Source: a virus. From it: a stretch of DNA of 28,021 bases. The DNA lies in IMG/VR virus record IMGVR_UViG_3300046167_000067, positions 1 through 28,021 of that record, one strand, 5' to 3'. A program made the translations under genes and the position numbers. The notes beneath the pieces are model-generated. The model was not told the DNA's origin and did no database searches. It was given only the letters and a program-made list of their open reading frames with translations. How positions within the stretch are numbered: position 1 is the first letter of the stretch; the number at the start of each line of letters is the position of its first letter. Of this stretch, positions 14,202 through 20,766 are shown one piece after another.

Positions 14202-15956
14202 ATGGCTTTAACAAAAGTTACAGGTGGCCTATTAGGTAACCTCCCCACAGGCACAAATAACGTAGCAGTAGGTGATACTGCACTGGATAGTATTGAGTCT
14301 GGTGCCCAAAACAACGTAGCCATTGGTAGTGCTGCGGGTACGGCGCTTACTACGGGTGACCACAACGTAGCAGTTGGATATGCCGCTGGAGACGCAATTA
14401 CTACCGGCAGTCGCAATGTCGGAGTAGGCCAAAACGCGCTTGGCTCAGATACGTTAGGTAGTAGGTCTACAGCAGTAGGGCAAGGGGCGCTGGGCTCACA
14501 GAACTTCACTAGTTCCACCGATGCATACAACGTAGCAGTCGGTACGTTAGCAGGTAGTCTAGTCACCACGGGCGTTGAAAACACCCTCATAGGCGGTCTT
14601 TCAGGTGACGCTTTAACAACGGGCGAAAGGAATGTTGCGGTTGGTTATTTATCTTTGTCTAGTGATACATTGGGCAATAGAAGCGTTGCAATAGGCCGTC
14701 GAGCGTTAGAAAACCAAAACTTCACTTCGTCTACTTCTGCATACAACGTGGCTATAGGTTACGACGCTGGTAATGATATCACCACGGGAATACGAAATGT
14801 TTTAATCGGTGCCCTTGCTGGTGACGCTTTAACAGATACCGACAACAATGTTGCGATTGGTTACAGCGCATTGGGGTCAGATACGTTAGGTATCAATTCT
14901 ATTGCGATTGGCTTTCAAGCCTTGCTCAATCAGAACTTTACTTCGGCTACTGATTCTCACAATGTTGCGATAGGAGTTAATTCTGGTAAAGAAATTACCA
15001 CGGGAACCTCTAATACCTTAGTAGGTAACTTTTCAGGTGATGCTTTAACAGATGCAGATTACAACGTAGCAATAGGCTATTCGGCACTGACTACGGACAC
15101 CCTTGGCAGCCGCTCTGTTGCTATCGGTTATGAAGCTTTAGAGAACCAAAACTTCACTTCGGCAACAACTACCTACAATGTGGCGATGGGTTACAACGCT
15201 GGCAAAAACGTCACCACGGGAGTCCGGAACACCGTCGTTGGCGGTCTTGCAGGATCAGGACTCACCACGGGGGATAACAACACTTTTGTCGGTTCTGATA
15301 CAGCTCTTACGACTGTTACAGGCGATGTCAATACAGCCGTTGGATATGGAGCTTTACAAGTTTTAACGTCTGGTAGCTCCAACACTTGTGTAGGAGATCG
15401 CGCAGGCTTTCAATTAACATCTGGTACTAACAACCTTCTTTTGGGCCACGATGCAGGACGCACAGGAAGTCCCGGAGGAGCCACTGTAACTGGCGTTAAC
15501 GGAATAGTCTTTGGCGATGAAAATATAGCGAGTGCTCACATTCAAGTATCTATTACCGTAGCGTCGGATCAACGGGATAAGACTGACTTCAATGAGCTAG
15601 ACCTTGGTTTGGACTTTGTTAAAGCCTTAGAGCCTGTCACTTACTACTGGGACAAGCGTTCTAAATACGGTGATAAGTACGCTGAAGACTACGATCTTGA
15701 CGCACAAACACCAGACGGTACGCACAAAGAAGACTGGCTGGACATTGGCTTTAAGGCGCAGTCTGTACAAGCTCTTGAAGAAGCGGCTGGTTACAAAGTT
15801 GCTGACAAGAAAAACCTCACTGTATCGCTTTCAGATGACGGCAAACAGTACGGACTCAAGTATGAAAAATTCATACCAATCCTTGTAAAAGCCATCCAAG
15901 AACTATCCGCAGAGAACGCTGCACTCACTGCTCGTATTGAAGCACTAGAAGCATAG
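14202..15956 (+). CDS. Tail fibre 2, YadA-like repeats with S74 chaperone
   Basis: The 584-residue adhesin is intact. Residues 1-36 form a short start (MALTKVTGGLLGNLPTGTNN). Residues 37-324 are four tandem 72-residue super-repeats built from NVAIGxxAL/AG beta units, each ending LxxQNFTSxT; a partial fifth follows to about residue 370. This is the left-handed beta-roll pattern of YadA-type trimeric adhesin heads. The C-terminal domain starts near S455: SDQRDKTDF has Ser455, Asp456 and Lys460 (Ser+5), the S74 chaperone autocleavage signature, then LEPVTYYWD, IGFKAQSVQALEE and a terminal heptad ELSAENAALTARIEALEA. Likely role: host receptor binding after trimerisation and self-cleavage. TAGGAGA formed by the fibre 1 stop provides the ribosome binding site. 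Confidence 0.85.
   Translation: MALTKVTGGLLGNLPTGTNNVAVGDTALDSIESGAQNNVAIGSAAGTALTTGDHNVAVGYAAGDAITTGSRNVGVGQNALGSDTLGSRSTAVGQGALGSQNFTSSTDAYNVAVGTLAGSLVTTGVENTLIGGLSGDALTTGERNVAVGYLSLSSDTLGNRSVAIGRRALENQNFTSSTSAYNVAIGYDAGNDITTGIRNVLIGALAGDALTDTDNNVAIGYSALGSDTLGINSIAIGFQALLNQNFTSATDSHNVAIGVNSGKEITTGTSNTLVGNFSGDALTDADYNVAIGYSALTTDTLGSRSVAIGYEALENQNFTSATTTYNVAMGYNAGKNVTTGVRNTVVGGLAGSGLTTGDNNTFVGSDTALTTVTGDVNTAVGYGALQVLTSGSSNTCVGDRAGFQLTSGTNNLLLGHDAGRTGSPGGATVTGVNGIVFGDENIASAHIQVSITVASDQRDKTDFNELDLGLDFVKALEPVTYYWDKRSKYGDKYAEDYDLDAQTPDGTHKEDWLDIGFKAQSVQALEEAAGYKVADKKNLTVSLSDDGKQYGLKYEKFIPILVKAIQELSAENAALTARIEALEA
14310..15173 (+). repeat. Four tandem 216-bp repeats in fibre 2
   Basis: Units at 14310-14525, 14526-14741, 14742-14957 and 14958-15173 each encode 72 residues with no length variation. 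They begin [NYH]NVA[IV]G, contain SDTLG or TDTLG near position 46, and end QNFTS-[SA]-T. The DNA copies are diverged, but shared blocks such as AGAACTTCACTTCG variants could recombine and change repeat number, a possible route to adhesin length variation. Confidence 0.85.
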
Positions 15957-15964
15957 GAGACATC

Positions 15965-16216
15965 ATGTCTGAAGTAAGAACTGACGAAGAAAAAGCACAG
16001 ATGTACCAAGCGATGCTAGGTGGCGCTAACGTCATCACCAGTGTGCTTGATGCTGACAATGAGTTTGGCAACGATCTGACCAATGAAGAAAAGCAAGAGC
16101 GTGTACTGCGTAGTGCTGGATACCTATCGGCTGGTACAGCTTTGGAAGATTGGGGCAGTGAAGACATGACTGCAATTAACGCTGCTATAAGCGCAGCAGA
16201 CGCATATACACCCTAG
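15965..16216 (+). CDS. Small fibre-associated protein, function unknown
   Basis: An 83-residue acidic, helical protein starting MSEVRTDEEKAQMYQAMLGG, lying between two fibre genes. Small acidic proteins in this position are common in marine phages and may help fibre folding or assembly, but I recognise no domain and make no firm claim. Its C-terminal half (SAGTALEDWGSEDMTAINAA) resembles the DWGxxDxxAIxAA ending I associate with such accessory genes. The start codon follows TAGGAGA created by the fibre 2 stop; its own stop TAG again forms part of the next ribosome binding site (TAGGGAGA). Confidence 0.6.
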   Translation: MSEVRTDEEKAQMYQAMLGGANVITSVLDADNEFGNDLTNEEKQERVLRSAGYLSAGTALEDWGSEDMTAINAAISAADAYTP

Positions 16217-16228
16217 GGAGAACACATA

Positions 16229-16543
16229 ATGGCTTTAACACAAGTTCCAATAGAACTATCAAGTACTCCGGGGATCGTTGATAACTCCAATACTACTGCT
16301 ATTACTATTGATAGTAGTGAAAATGTTTTGGTGGGGACTGATCAGACTCCTGCAACACTTATTACTACCAGCACCACGTCTCACGAAGGCGTAGGTATTG
16401 CTGATGGCTATTTGGCTATTGCTCGAAATCTAACAGGATCAGCAGGAAGTGGCGGTGTTGCATTCTTAAATCGTTTAGCTACTGACGGCCCTATTTTAGA
16501 TCTTCGCAAAGACGGCACAACCAGTAGGCAGTATTGGTGTTGA
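16229..16543 (+). CDS. Tail fibre 3, N-terminal segment (frameshifted)
   Basis: The first ~98 residues (MALTQVPIELSSTPGIVDNS onward) form a beta-rich fibre start, with a DSSENVLVGTDQTP shaft element like that in fibre 1. At 16523 the sense moves to another frame: instead of GTT-SRQYWC-stop, the next frame reads GTT-VGSIGVESGDNFIIEA. An extra A (ACC-A-GTA) explains the break. The rebuilt gene 16229-17129 gives about 299 residues. The ribosome binding site is GGGAGA, overlapping the previous stop codon. Confidence 0.68.
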   Translation: MALTQVPIELSSTPGIVDNSNTTAITIDSSENVLVGTDQTPATLITTSTTSHEGVGIADGYLAIARNLTGSAGSGGVAFLNRLATDGPILDLRKDGTTSRQYWC

Positions 16544-16592
16544 GTCAGGTGATAATTTTATCATTGAAGCAAATGCAACAGACCATGCAGGT

Positions 16593-17129
16593 TTGCTTTT
16601 GTGGGGTTCTGGTGGATCTGGACGTGTTACTCCTAGACTTAATGGTTCAGAAGCTAACGGTACTGTTGATTTAGGCAGAAGTTCTGGAAGGTTCAAAGAC
16701 CTCTACCTATCAGGCGGTGCATACCTTGGCGGCACAGCAGCAGCCAACAAGCTGGATTACTATGAAGAGACAGCGTGGACACCAACGCAGTCTGGAGTAA
16801 CTTTATCAGTAAGCGTAGCAAAAGCCGTCAGAATTGGTAATTTAGTAACGCTGGCCTGTCGCGTTGCTTTCCCTAGCAACTCAGACAGCACCCTAGTCGG
16901 TATAAGTGGACTACCGTTTACACGCGACACTAATTGGCAAAGTGCTGGTGCTGTGATGGCTACCTTTGCGGATCTACCCTCCGGCTACACACAGTTAAAT
17001 TACTTTATAGGTGGTTCCACAATTCAACTTTATGCGGGCGGGGACGATCTTGGTTGGGATGCTCTTACAAATAGTGATATGTCAGGCGGCCAAATTATTT
17101 TGAATGTTACTTATCAAACAAACGCATAA
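16593..17129 (+). CDS. Tail fibre 3, C-terminal receptor-type domain
   Basis: The frame is open upstream to about 16524; ATG 16593 lies inside a continuous VESGDNFIIEANATDH-like reading and is probably not a start. It contains the fibre module DLGRSSGRFKDLYLSGGAYL (compare the similar DLG-FKDLYIDG elements of fibre 1). A beta-sandwich-like end domain follows with YYEETAWTPTQSG, VRIGNLVTLACRV and LVGISGLPF, which I know as a common C-terminal domain of phage fibres. There is no S74 chaperone here, in contrast to fibres 1 and 2. Likely an alternative or accessory adhesin. Confidence 0.7.
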   Translation: MLLWGSGGSGRVTPRLNGSEANGTVDLGRSSGRFKDLYLSGGAYLGGTAAANKLDYYEETAWTPTQSGVTLSVSVAKAVRIGNLVTLACRVAFPSNSDSTLVGISGLPFTRDTNWQSAGAVMATFADLPSGYTQLNYFIGGSTIQLYAGGDDLGWDALTNSDMSGGQIILNVTYQTNA

Positions 17130-17159
17130 CCCTAGTGGACTCTAGGGTTGGACAGTCCA
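17130..17159 (+). other. Nested inverted repeats, alternative hairpins or pseudoknot
   Basis: Directly after the fibre 3 stop, CCCTAG (17130-17135) pairs perfectly with CTAGGG (17142-17147), and the loop TGGACT (17136-17141) pairs perfectly with AGTCCA (17154-17159). The two stems interlock, so they could form an H-type pseudoknot if a pair or two opens, or two mutually exclusive hairpins. No U-run follows, so it is not a standard terminator. It ends just before the AAGGAG of the next gene. Confidence 0.5.
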
Positions 17160-17175
17160 TACAAGGAGATAAAAT

Positions 17176-17430
17176 ATGGCACTTTCAGAAACATCAGTAG
17201 AAGACAAGATTGAAGTAGTAGACTGCGGAGGATGGAAAGTCATCCAAGTCCGTACAGCTACGGTAATCAGCAGAGATGATGTAGAGATCAGTAGATCCTT
17301 TCATCGCCACGTTGTATCACCAGTAGACGATTGGTCAGGTGAAAGCACAGAGGTTCAAGCCATGTGCAATACCTTTCATACATCAGAAGCTATAGCAGCC
17401 TATGAAGCTGCACAGGCAGAAATAACCTAA
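17176..17430 (+). CDS. Conserved fibre-region small protein, function unknown
   Basis: An 84-residue protein starting MALSETSVEDKIEVVDCGGW with a central VIQVRTATVISRDDVEISRS followed by FHRHVVSP. The block QVRTAT...EISRSFHRHV is one I associate with a widespread small protein next to fibres in marine podo- and myophages; the function is unproven, and a fibre chaperone or attachment role has been guessed. The C-terminus (residues 55-84) is helical. ATG 17176 has AAGGAG seven bases upstream. This is the last gene before the new promoter at 17440. Confidence 0.65.
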   Translation: MALSETSVEDKIEVVDCGGWKVIQVRTATVISRDDVEISRSFHRHVVSPVDDWSGESTEVQAMCNTFHTSEAIAAYEAAQAEIT

Positions 17431-17439
17431 CTGGTACAG

Positions 17440-17468
17440 TTGACAACCTTCAAAAAATATGCTATAAT
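17440..17468 (+). promoter_or_regulatory. Perfect-consensus sigma70 promoter
   Basis: TTGACA (17440-17445), exactly 17 bases, and TATAAT (17463-17468), with TGC directly before the -10 box, giving an extended -10 element. All twelve consensus bases match. The predicted start near 17475 lies in the AAGGAG (17474-17479) that precedes ATG 17486, so the leader is only about ten bases. It drives the holin-like gene and probably all the ejection-protein genes. Confidence 0.88.
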
Positions 17469-17485
17469 CTTTTAAGGAGTTAAAG

Positions 17486-17644
17486 ATGGATTTAATTACT
17501 ATTATTAATACTGTTACAACAATTGTTACAGTGGCTTCTATTATTGCAGCTTCAACACCTACTCCTAAAGATGATGAGTGGATTGCAAAGCTTTATAAGT
17601 TTGTAGACTTATTAGCCATTAATATTGGTAAAGCAAAGAAGTAG
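17486..17644 (+). CDS. Holin-like small membrane protein
   Basis: A 52-residue peptide. Residues 3-22 are a clear hydrophobic helix rich in Ile, Val and Thr (LITIINTVTTIVTVASIIAA). Then comes a polar turn STPTPKDDEW and an amphipathic C-terminal helix (IAKLYKFVDLLAINIGKAKK) with a basic end. Size, one transmembrane segment and location next to another single-TM gene fit a small holin or a membrane-located lysis helper; the PTPKDDEW...KLYK...DLLA layout is one I have seen in small TM proteins of marine phages. Start: ATG 17486 with AAGGAG six bases upstream. No endolysin gene is adjacent, which makes the lysis role less certain. Confidence 0.6.
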   Translation: MDLITIINTVTTIVTVASIIAASTPTPKDDEWIAKLYKFVDLLAINIGKAKK

Positions 17645-17656
17645 GTGAAACTAGAT

Positions 17657-17878
17657 ATGGCAGTAAAAACTGAGATGGAGTTAGCTTTAGAAGCTTTAGA
17701 AAAGATTGCTCAACATGAAAAAGAATGTGGAGAGCGTTGGGGAGAAGCTACAGCAGAGCTAAAACAGTTAAGAGAGTTAGCTGCATCTCATGCTGCACGA
17801 TGGGAAAGACTTGCATGGCTTGTTGTAGGCGTTGTGTTTGCTGGTGCCTCTTCTGTTATTGTTGCACACTTAGGTTAA
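17657..17878 (+). CDS. Coiled-coil protein with C-terminal membrane anchor (XhlA-like layout)
   Basis: The 73-residue product has a charged helix (residues 4-45, EMELALEALEKIAQHEKECG and on) followed by a single membrane segment near the C-terminus (LAWLVVGVVFAGASSVIVAH). This layout is that of XhlA-type holin partners and also of some small phage envelope proteins. I chose ATG 17657, which has AGGTGA at 17643-17648; an in-frame GTG at 17645 lies inside that site. It follows the holin-like gene by 12 bases, so the two probably work together at the inner membrane. Identity is by architecture only. Confidence 0.5.
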   Translation: MAVKTEMELALEALEKIAQHEKECGERWGEATAELKQLRELAASHAARWERLAWLVVGVVFAGASSVIVAHLG

Positions 17879-17881
17879 ATA

Positions 17882-20758
17882 ATGAGTAAAAAAAGAGCCA
17901 GTAGAAATACCAAGAAGGTTTTAAAAGCTTTAAAACGCAAGCGTAAGATGGTTGGCGGCATAGAAACAGGTGATGTAGCTTCTTATTTAGCAGGCGGTGG
18001 AGACTTTGGGGCATTTGATAACTCTATGCCGGGACTAAACTTCAACCCTGCTATGACCTCAATACCTATGGCAATGGGTAATCCTTCTTTGGCTGTTAAT
18101 GGTGTAGGCATGGCAGCAACTCCAAGGATTGAGGGTGTAAATACTGATTTAGGTAGTTTAGATTCTGTCATAGCTCTTGGGATACAGTCTGCGGCTGATG
18201 CAGCTTCAGTTGCTGATCCAGAGCCTAAAAGATCTGATTATTCTGGAGGCATTGGAGGCCAGAATGCGTGGAAAAACGCACACAATGCTTGGAAAGCTAG
18301 GCAGGGTGAAGCTTCTAGAGGAACGTCTTCTAGTCCTAAAATAGGTGATAGGAAGACAGAGAACGGTAAAAACTATATTTATTATGAAGGCATAGGTTGG
18401 GTATATCTACCAGATCCAGAGGCAGAGGAAAATTATACAATGACTGAAGATAAAAAAGAAAGAATTCAGGATACTGCTGAACGTACAGAGAAAATAGCCT
18501 CTGGAGATCCTGATGCATTACAGCCTCCTATGGCTGAGGTTAAAGAAACAGATTCTGCTATTGTAACGGCTGAGAGGGATATAGAAGAAATAAAAGACCG
18601 CGATCCTACCACGAAGCCTGCTGATATTGTATCACAAGATATTACCACCACTACTGGTACTGCTGGAGAGGCTAAAGTAGATGATGCAACATTAACAAAA
18701 GCTGCTACAACAGACACCTACAATGTTAAAAAGGTGGGAGATTTAGACCCCACAAAAGCTGCACAAGGCGTTGTAAGCGATGAAGCTGTTGCGGAGGCTG
18801 TAGGCCCTACACTTACTGAAAGGGCTGTAGCGGCTGAAAGAGATACTGCACAAGAGCAAGCAGCTTTAGCAAGAGAGCAAGACTTTGAAATTTCTGATGG
18901 TGCTTATGTAGATAAAGTAACAGGCAAGACTACTGATGTAGCTCCTACTCCTGAAGCAGAAAAGAATCAACGTGAAGCTATTATTGGAACGCCTGCAACG
19001 GCTGGACAAGCTGCTGAGATTATCGGCATTGTAGGCTACGAGCAGATTAAAAACCGTAGTTACAGTGGAAGAGAGGCAGCAGCCGGTGCTACAAACATGC
19101 TATCAGAACTGGGTAATTTACCTACTAATGTTAGTACATCTATTGTAGAAGACCCTGCAACTGTAGAGGCTCAGTTAGATGAACAGCCTGTAGAAGTACG
19201 TGCAGCAGTAGCGGCATTGCCTACAGAAGCTTTAGTATCTTCACAGATGGAAACTCTTCTAGCAGGCATGGAAGATGGTAAGACTCCTGCGTGGGCTAGG
19301 CCAGCCGTTGCAGCTATTGAGCAGAAACTAGCCGCTAGGGGCCTCTCAGCGTCCACTGTGGGCCGTGACGCACTGTTTAATGCAATCATACAGAGTGCTC
19401 TACCAATGGCTCAGAGCAACGCACAGGCCCTTCAGCAACGTGCTGCACAGAACCTGTCCAATGAGCAGCAAGCTAATCTTACACAGGCTACTCAAGACAT
19501 GCAAAGGCGCATGGCTAACTTGGCTAATAGGCAGACAGCAGAGGGTCAAACTGCACAGTACGCACAACAGATGTCAGTATTGCAGAGTCAGTTCACACAA
19601 CAAGGTGTTATGGCTGAGATGCAGGTTGCTAATGACTTCCTTGCTAGGAATGCAGGTTTTCAACAGCAGATGAATCTTGCTAACTTGTCAAATGATCAAC
19701 AGATGCAGTTGGCTAATTTATCAGCCTTAAATCAAGCTTCGTCAGAAAACTTAACAGCAGAGCAACAAACAGATTTAGCTAATCTGAATACACGTATGCA
19801 GACTAATCTGTTACAAGCCAACTTAGCTCAACAAATGGGAATAGCTCAGTTAAATGTAGATCAACAAAGAGCAGTTCAAAATGCTGCAATGACTGCCCGT
19901 GTAGATCTTACAAAGTTTAATGCAGATCAACAAACTGCTCTAGCTAATAGTAAGTTCATGCAGTCTATGACTATGGCAGACTTTAGTGCTGAACAACAAG
20001 CAGCTATGCAGAATGCTACCATGATGGCTCAGATGGATCTTGCAGCGGCTGATCAACGTACAAAGCTTGCTATTACAAATGCACAAAGCTTTCTAGCAAT
20101 GGATATGGCTAATCTTAGTAATAGACAGCAAGCTAACATACTTGATCAACAGTTAAAGCAGCAGCGTCTTCTCTCGGATCAGTCAGCTACTAATGCTGCA
20201 AGACAATTTAATGCAGCTTCAAAAAATCAAACAGATCAATTCATGGCTAGTCTTGCTTCTAACATGTCCCAGTTCAACACTAGTCAAGCAAATGCTATGG
20301 AGCAGTTTAACAAGTCAGAACTTAACAGAGCATCGGCATTAGAGGCTCAGAATAAACTAGAGGCTGATAAGGCTAATGCAGATATTGCATCTAAGATGAA
20401 TACGTTTGATGCCGAACTACAGTTTAGAACTGATCAGTGGAACGCTGCTAATGCACAGGCTGTAGAGCAGTCAAATATTGAGTGGCGCAGAAAGTCTAAT
20501 ACAATTGATACAGCCGCTCAAAATGCAGCCAACCAGCAGAATGCAAGTTTTGCTTTTAATATGAGTTCAACGGCTCAAGCTCAGTTGTGGCAGGAGCTTA
20601 GAGATCAGGCTACGTTTGATTTTCAAGCTTCACAAGCCGATATAGACCGTAAGGTTAATGTTGTTAATGCTGCGTTAGGTAATGAAGCGTTAATGACAAA
20701 CGATACTTTAAAGCTTGAGAAGGAAAAAATATTTAAATTACTTGACGAGATAAGTTAG
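17882..20758 (+). CDS. Giant hendecad-repeat internal virion protein
   Basis: A 958-residue protein. Residues 1-25 are basic (MSKKRASRNTKKVLKALKRK). Residues 25-510 are low-complexity, Ala/Thr/Glu-rich, partly disordered, with one compact-looking segment (NYIYYEGIGWVYLPDPE). Residues 513-930 form an unbroken array of 38 repeats of exactly 11 residues with Asn or Asp at position 1 in about 26 of them, Gln-rich middles, and mostly Ala, Leu or Phe at position 11 (for example NAASKNQTDQF, MASLASNMSQF, NTSQANAMEQF). Eleven-residue periodicity means a right-handed hendecad coiled coil or a long amphipathic helix. Location among ejection proteins suggests an internal core protein that leaves with the DNA to form a channel or tether. 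No enzyme motif. The start is ATG 17882; the upstream ribosome binding site is weak. Confidence 0.72.
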   Translation: MSKKRASRNTKKVLKALKRKRKMVGGIETGDVASYLAGGGDFGAFDNSMPGLNFNPAMTSIPMAMGNPSLAVNGVGMAATPRIEGVNTDLGSLDSVIALGIQSAADAASVADPEPKRSDYSGGIGGQNAWKNAHNAWKARQGEASRGTSSSPKIGDRKTENGKNYIYYEGIGWVYLPDPEAEENYTMTEDKKERIQDTAERTEKIASGDPDALQPPMAEVKETDSAIVTAERDIEEIKDRDPTTKPADIVSQDITTTTGTAGEAKVDDATLTKAATTDTYNVKKVGDLDPTKAAQGVVSDEAVAEAVGPTLTERAVAAERDTAQEQAALAREQDFEISDGAYVDKVTGKTTDVAPTPEAEKNQREAIIGTPATAGQAAEIIGIVGYEQIKNRSYSGREAAAGATNMLSELGNLPTNVSTSIVEDPATVEAQLDEQPVEVRAAVAALPTEALVSSQMETLLAGMEDGKTPAWARPAVAAIEQKLAARGLSASTVGRDALFNAIIQSALPMAQSNAQALQQRAAQNLSNEQQANLTQATQDMQRRMANLANRQTAEGQTAQYAQQMSVLQSQFTQQGVMAEMQVANDFLARNAGFQQQMNLANLSNDQQMQLANLSALNQASSENLTAEQQTDLANLNTRMQTNLLQANLAQQMGIAQLNVDQQRAVQNAAMTARVDLTKFNADQQTALANSKFMQSMTMADFSAEQQAAMQNATMMAQMDLAAADQRTKLAITNAQSFLAMDMANLSNRQQANILDQQLKQQRLLSDQSATNAARQFNAASKNQTDQFMASLASNMSQFNTSQANAMEQFNKSELNRASALEAQNKLEADKANADIASKMNTFDAELQFRTDQWNAANAQAVEQSNIEWRRKSNTIDTAAQNAANQQNASFAFNMSSTAQAQLWQELRDQATFDFQASQADIDRKVNVVNAALGNEALMTNDTLKLEKEKIFKLLDEIS
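19418..20671 (+). repeat. 38 tandem 11-codon (33-bp) repeats
   Basis: From codon 513 to codon 930 of the preceding gene the protein can be cut into 38 consecutive 11-residue units with no insertion or deletion. Position 1 is Asn in 20 and Asp in 6 units. Neighbouring pairs form 22-residue super-units in several places (for example 656-677, 678-699 and 700-721, with DQQ or EQQ at the same point). The DNA is diverged between units, so the phase is held by protein selection. Confidence 0.8.
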
Positions 20759-20766
20759 GAGTAAGC

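Noticed and set aside
14174-14590. 138-codon antisense frame opposite fibre 2
   Set aside because: Repeats of PTATL-type residues mirror the sense repeats; no ribosome binding site or promoter on that strand.
14310-15173. The 216-bp repeats as a CRISPR or mobile element
   Set aside because: They are in-frame coding repeats of a fibre with no spacers, ends or transposase.
19365-19673. 102-codon frame within the hendecad protein gene
   Set aside because: Out-of-frame reading of repetitive Gln-rich codons; no start signal.
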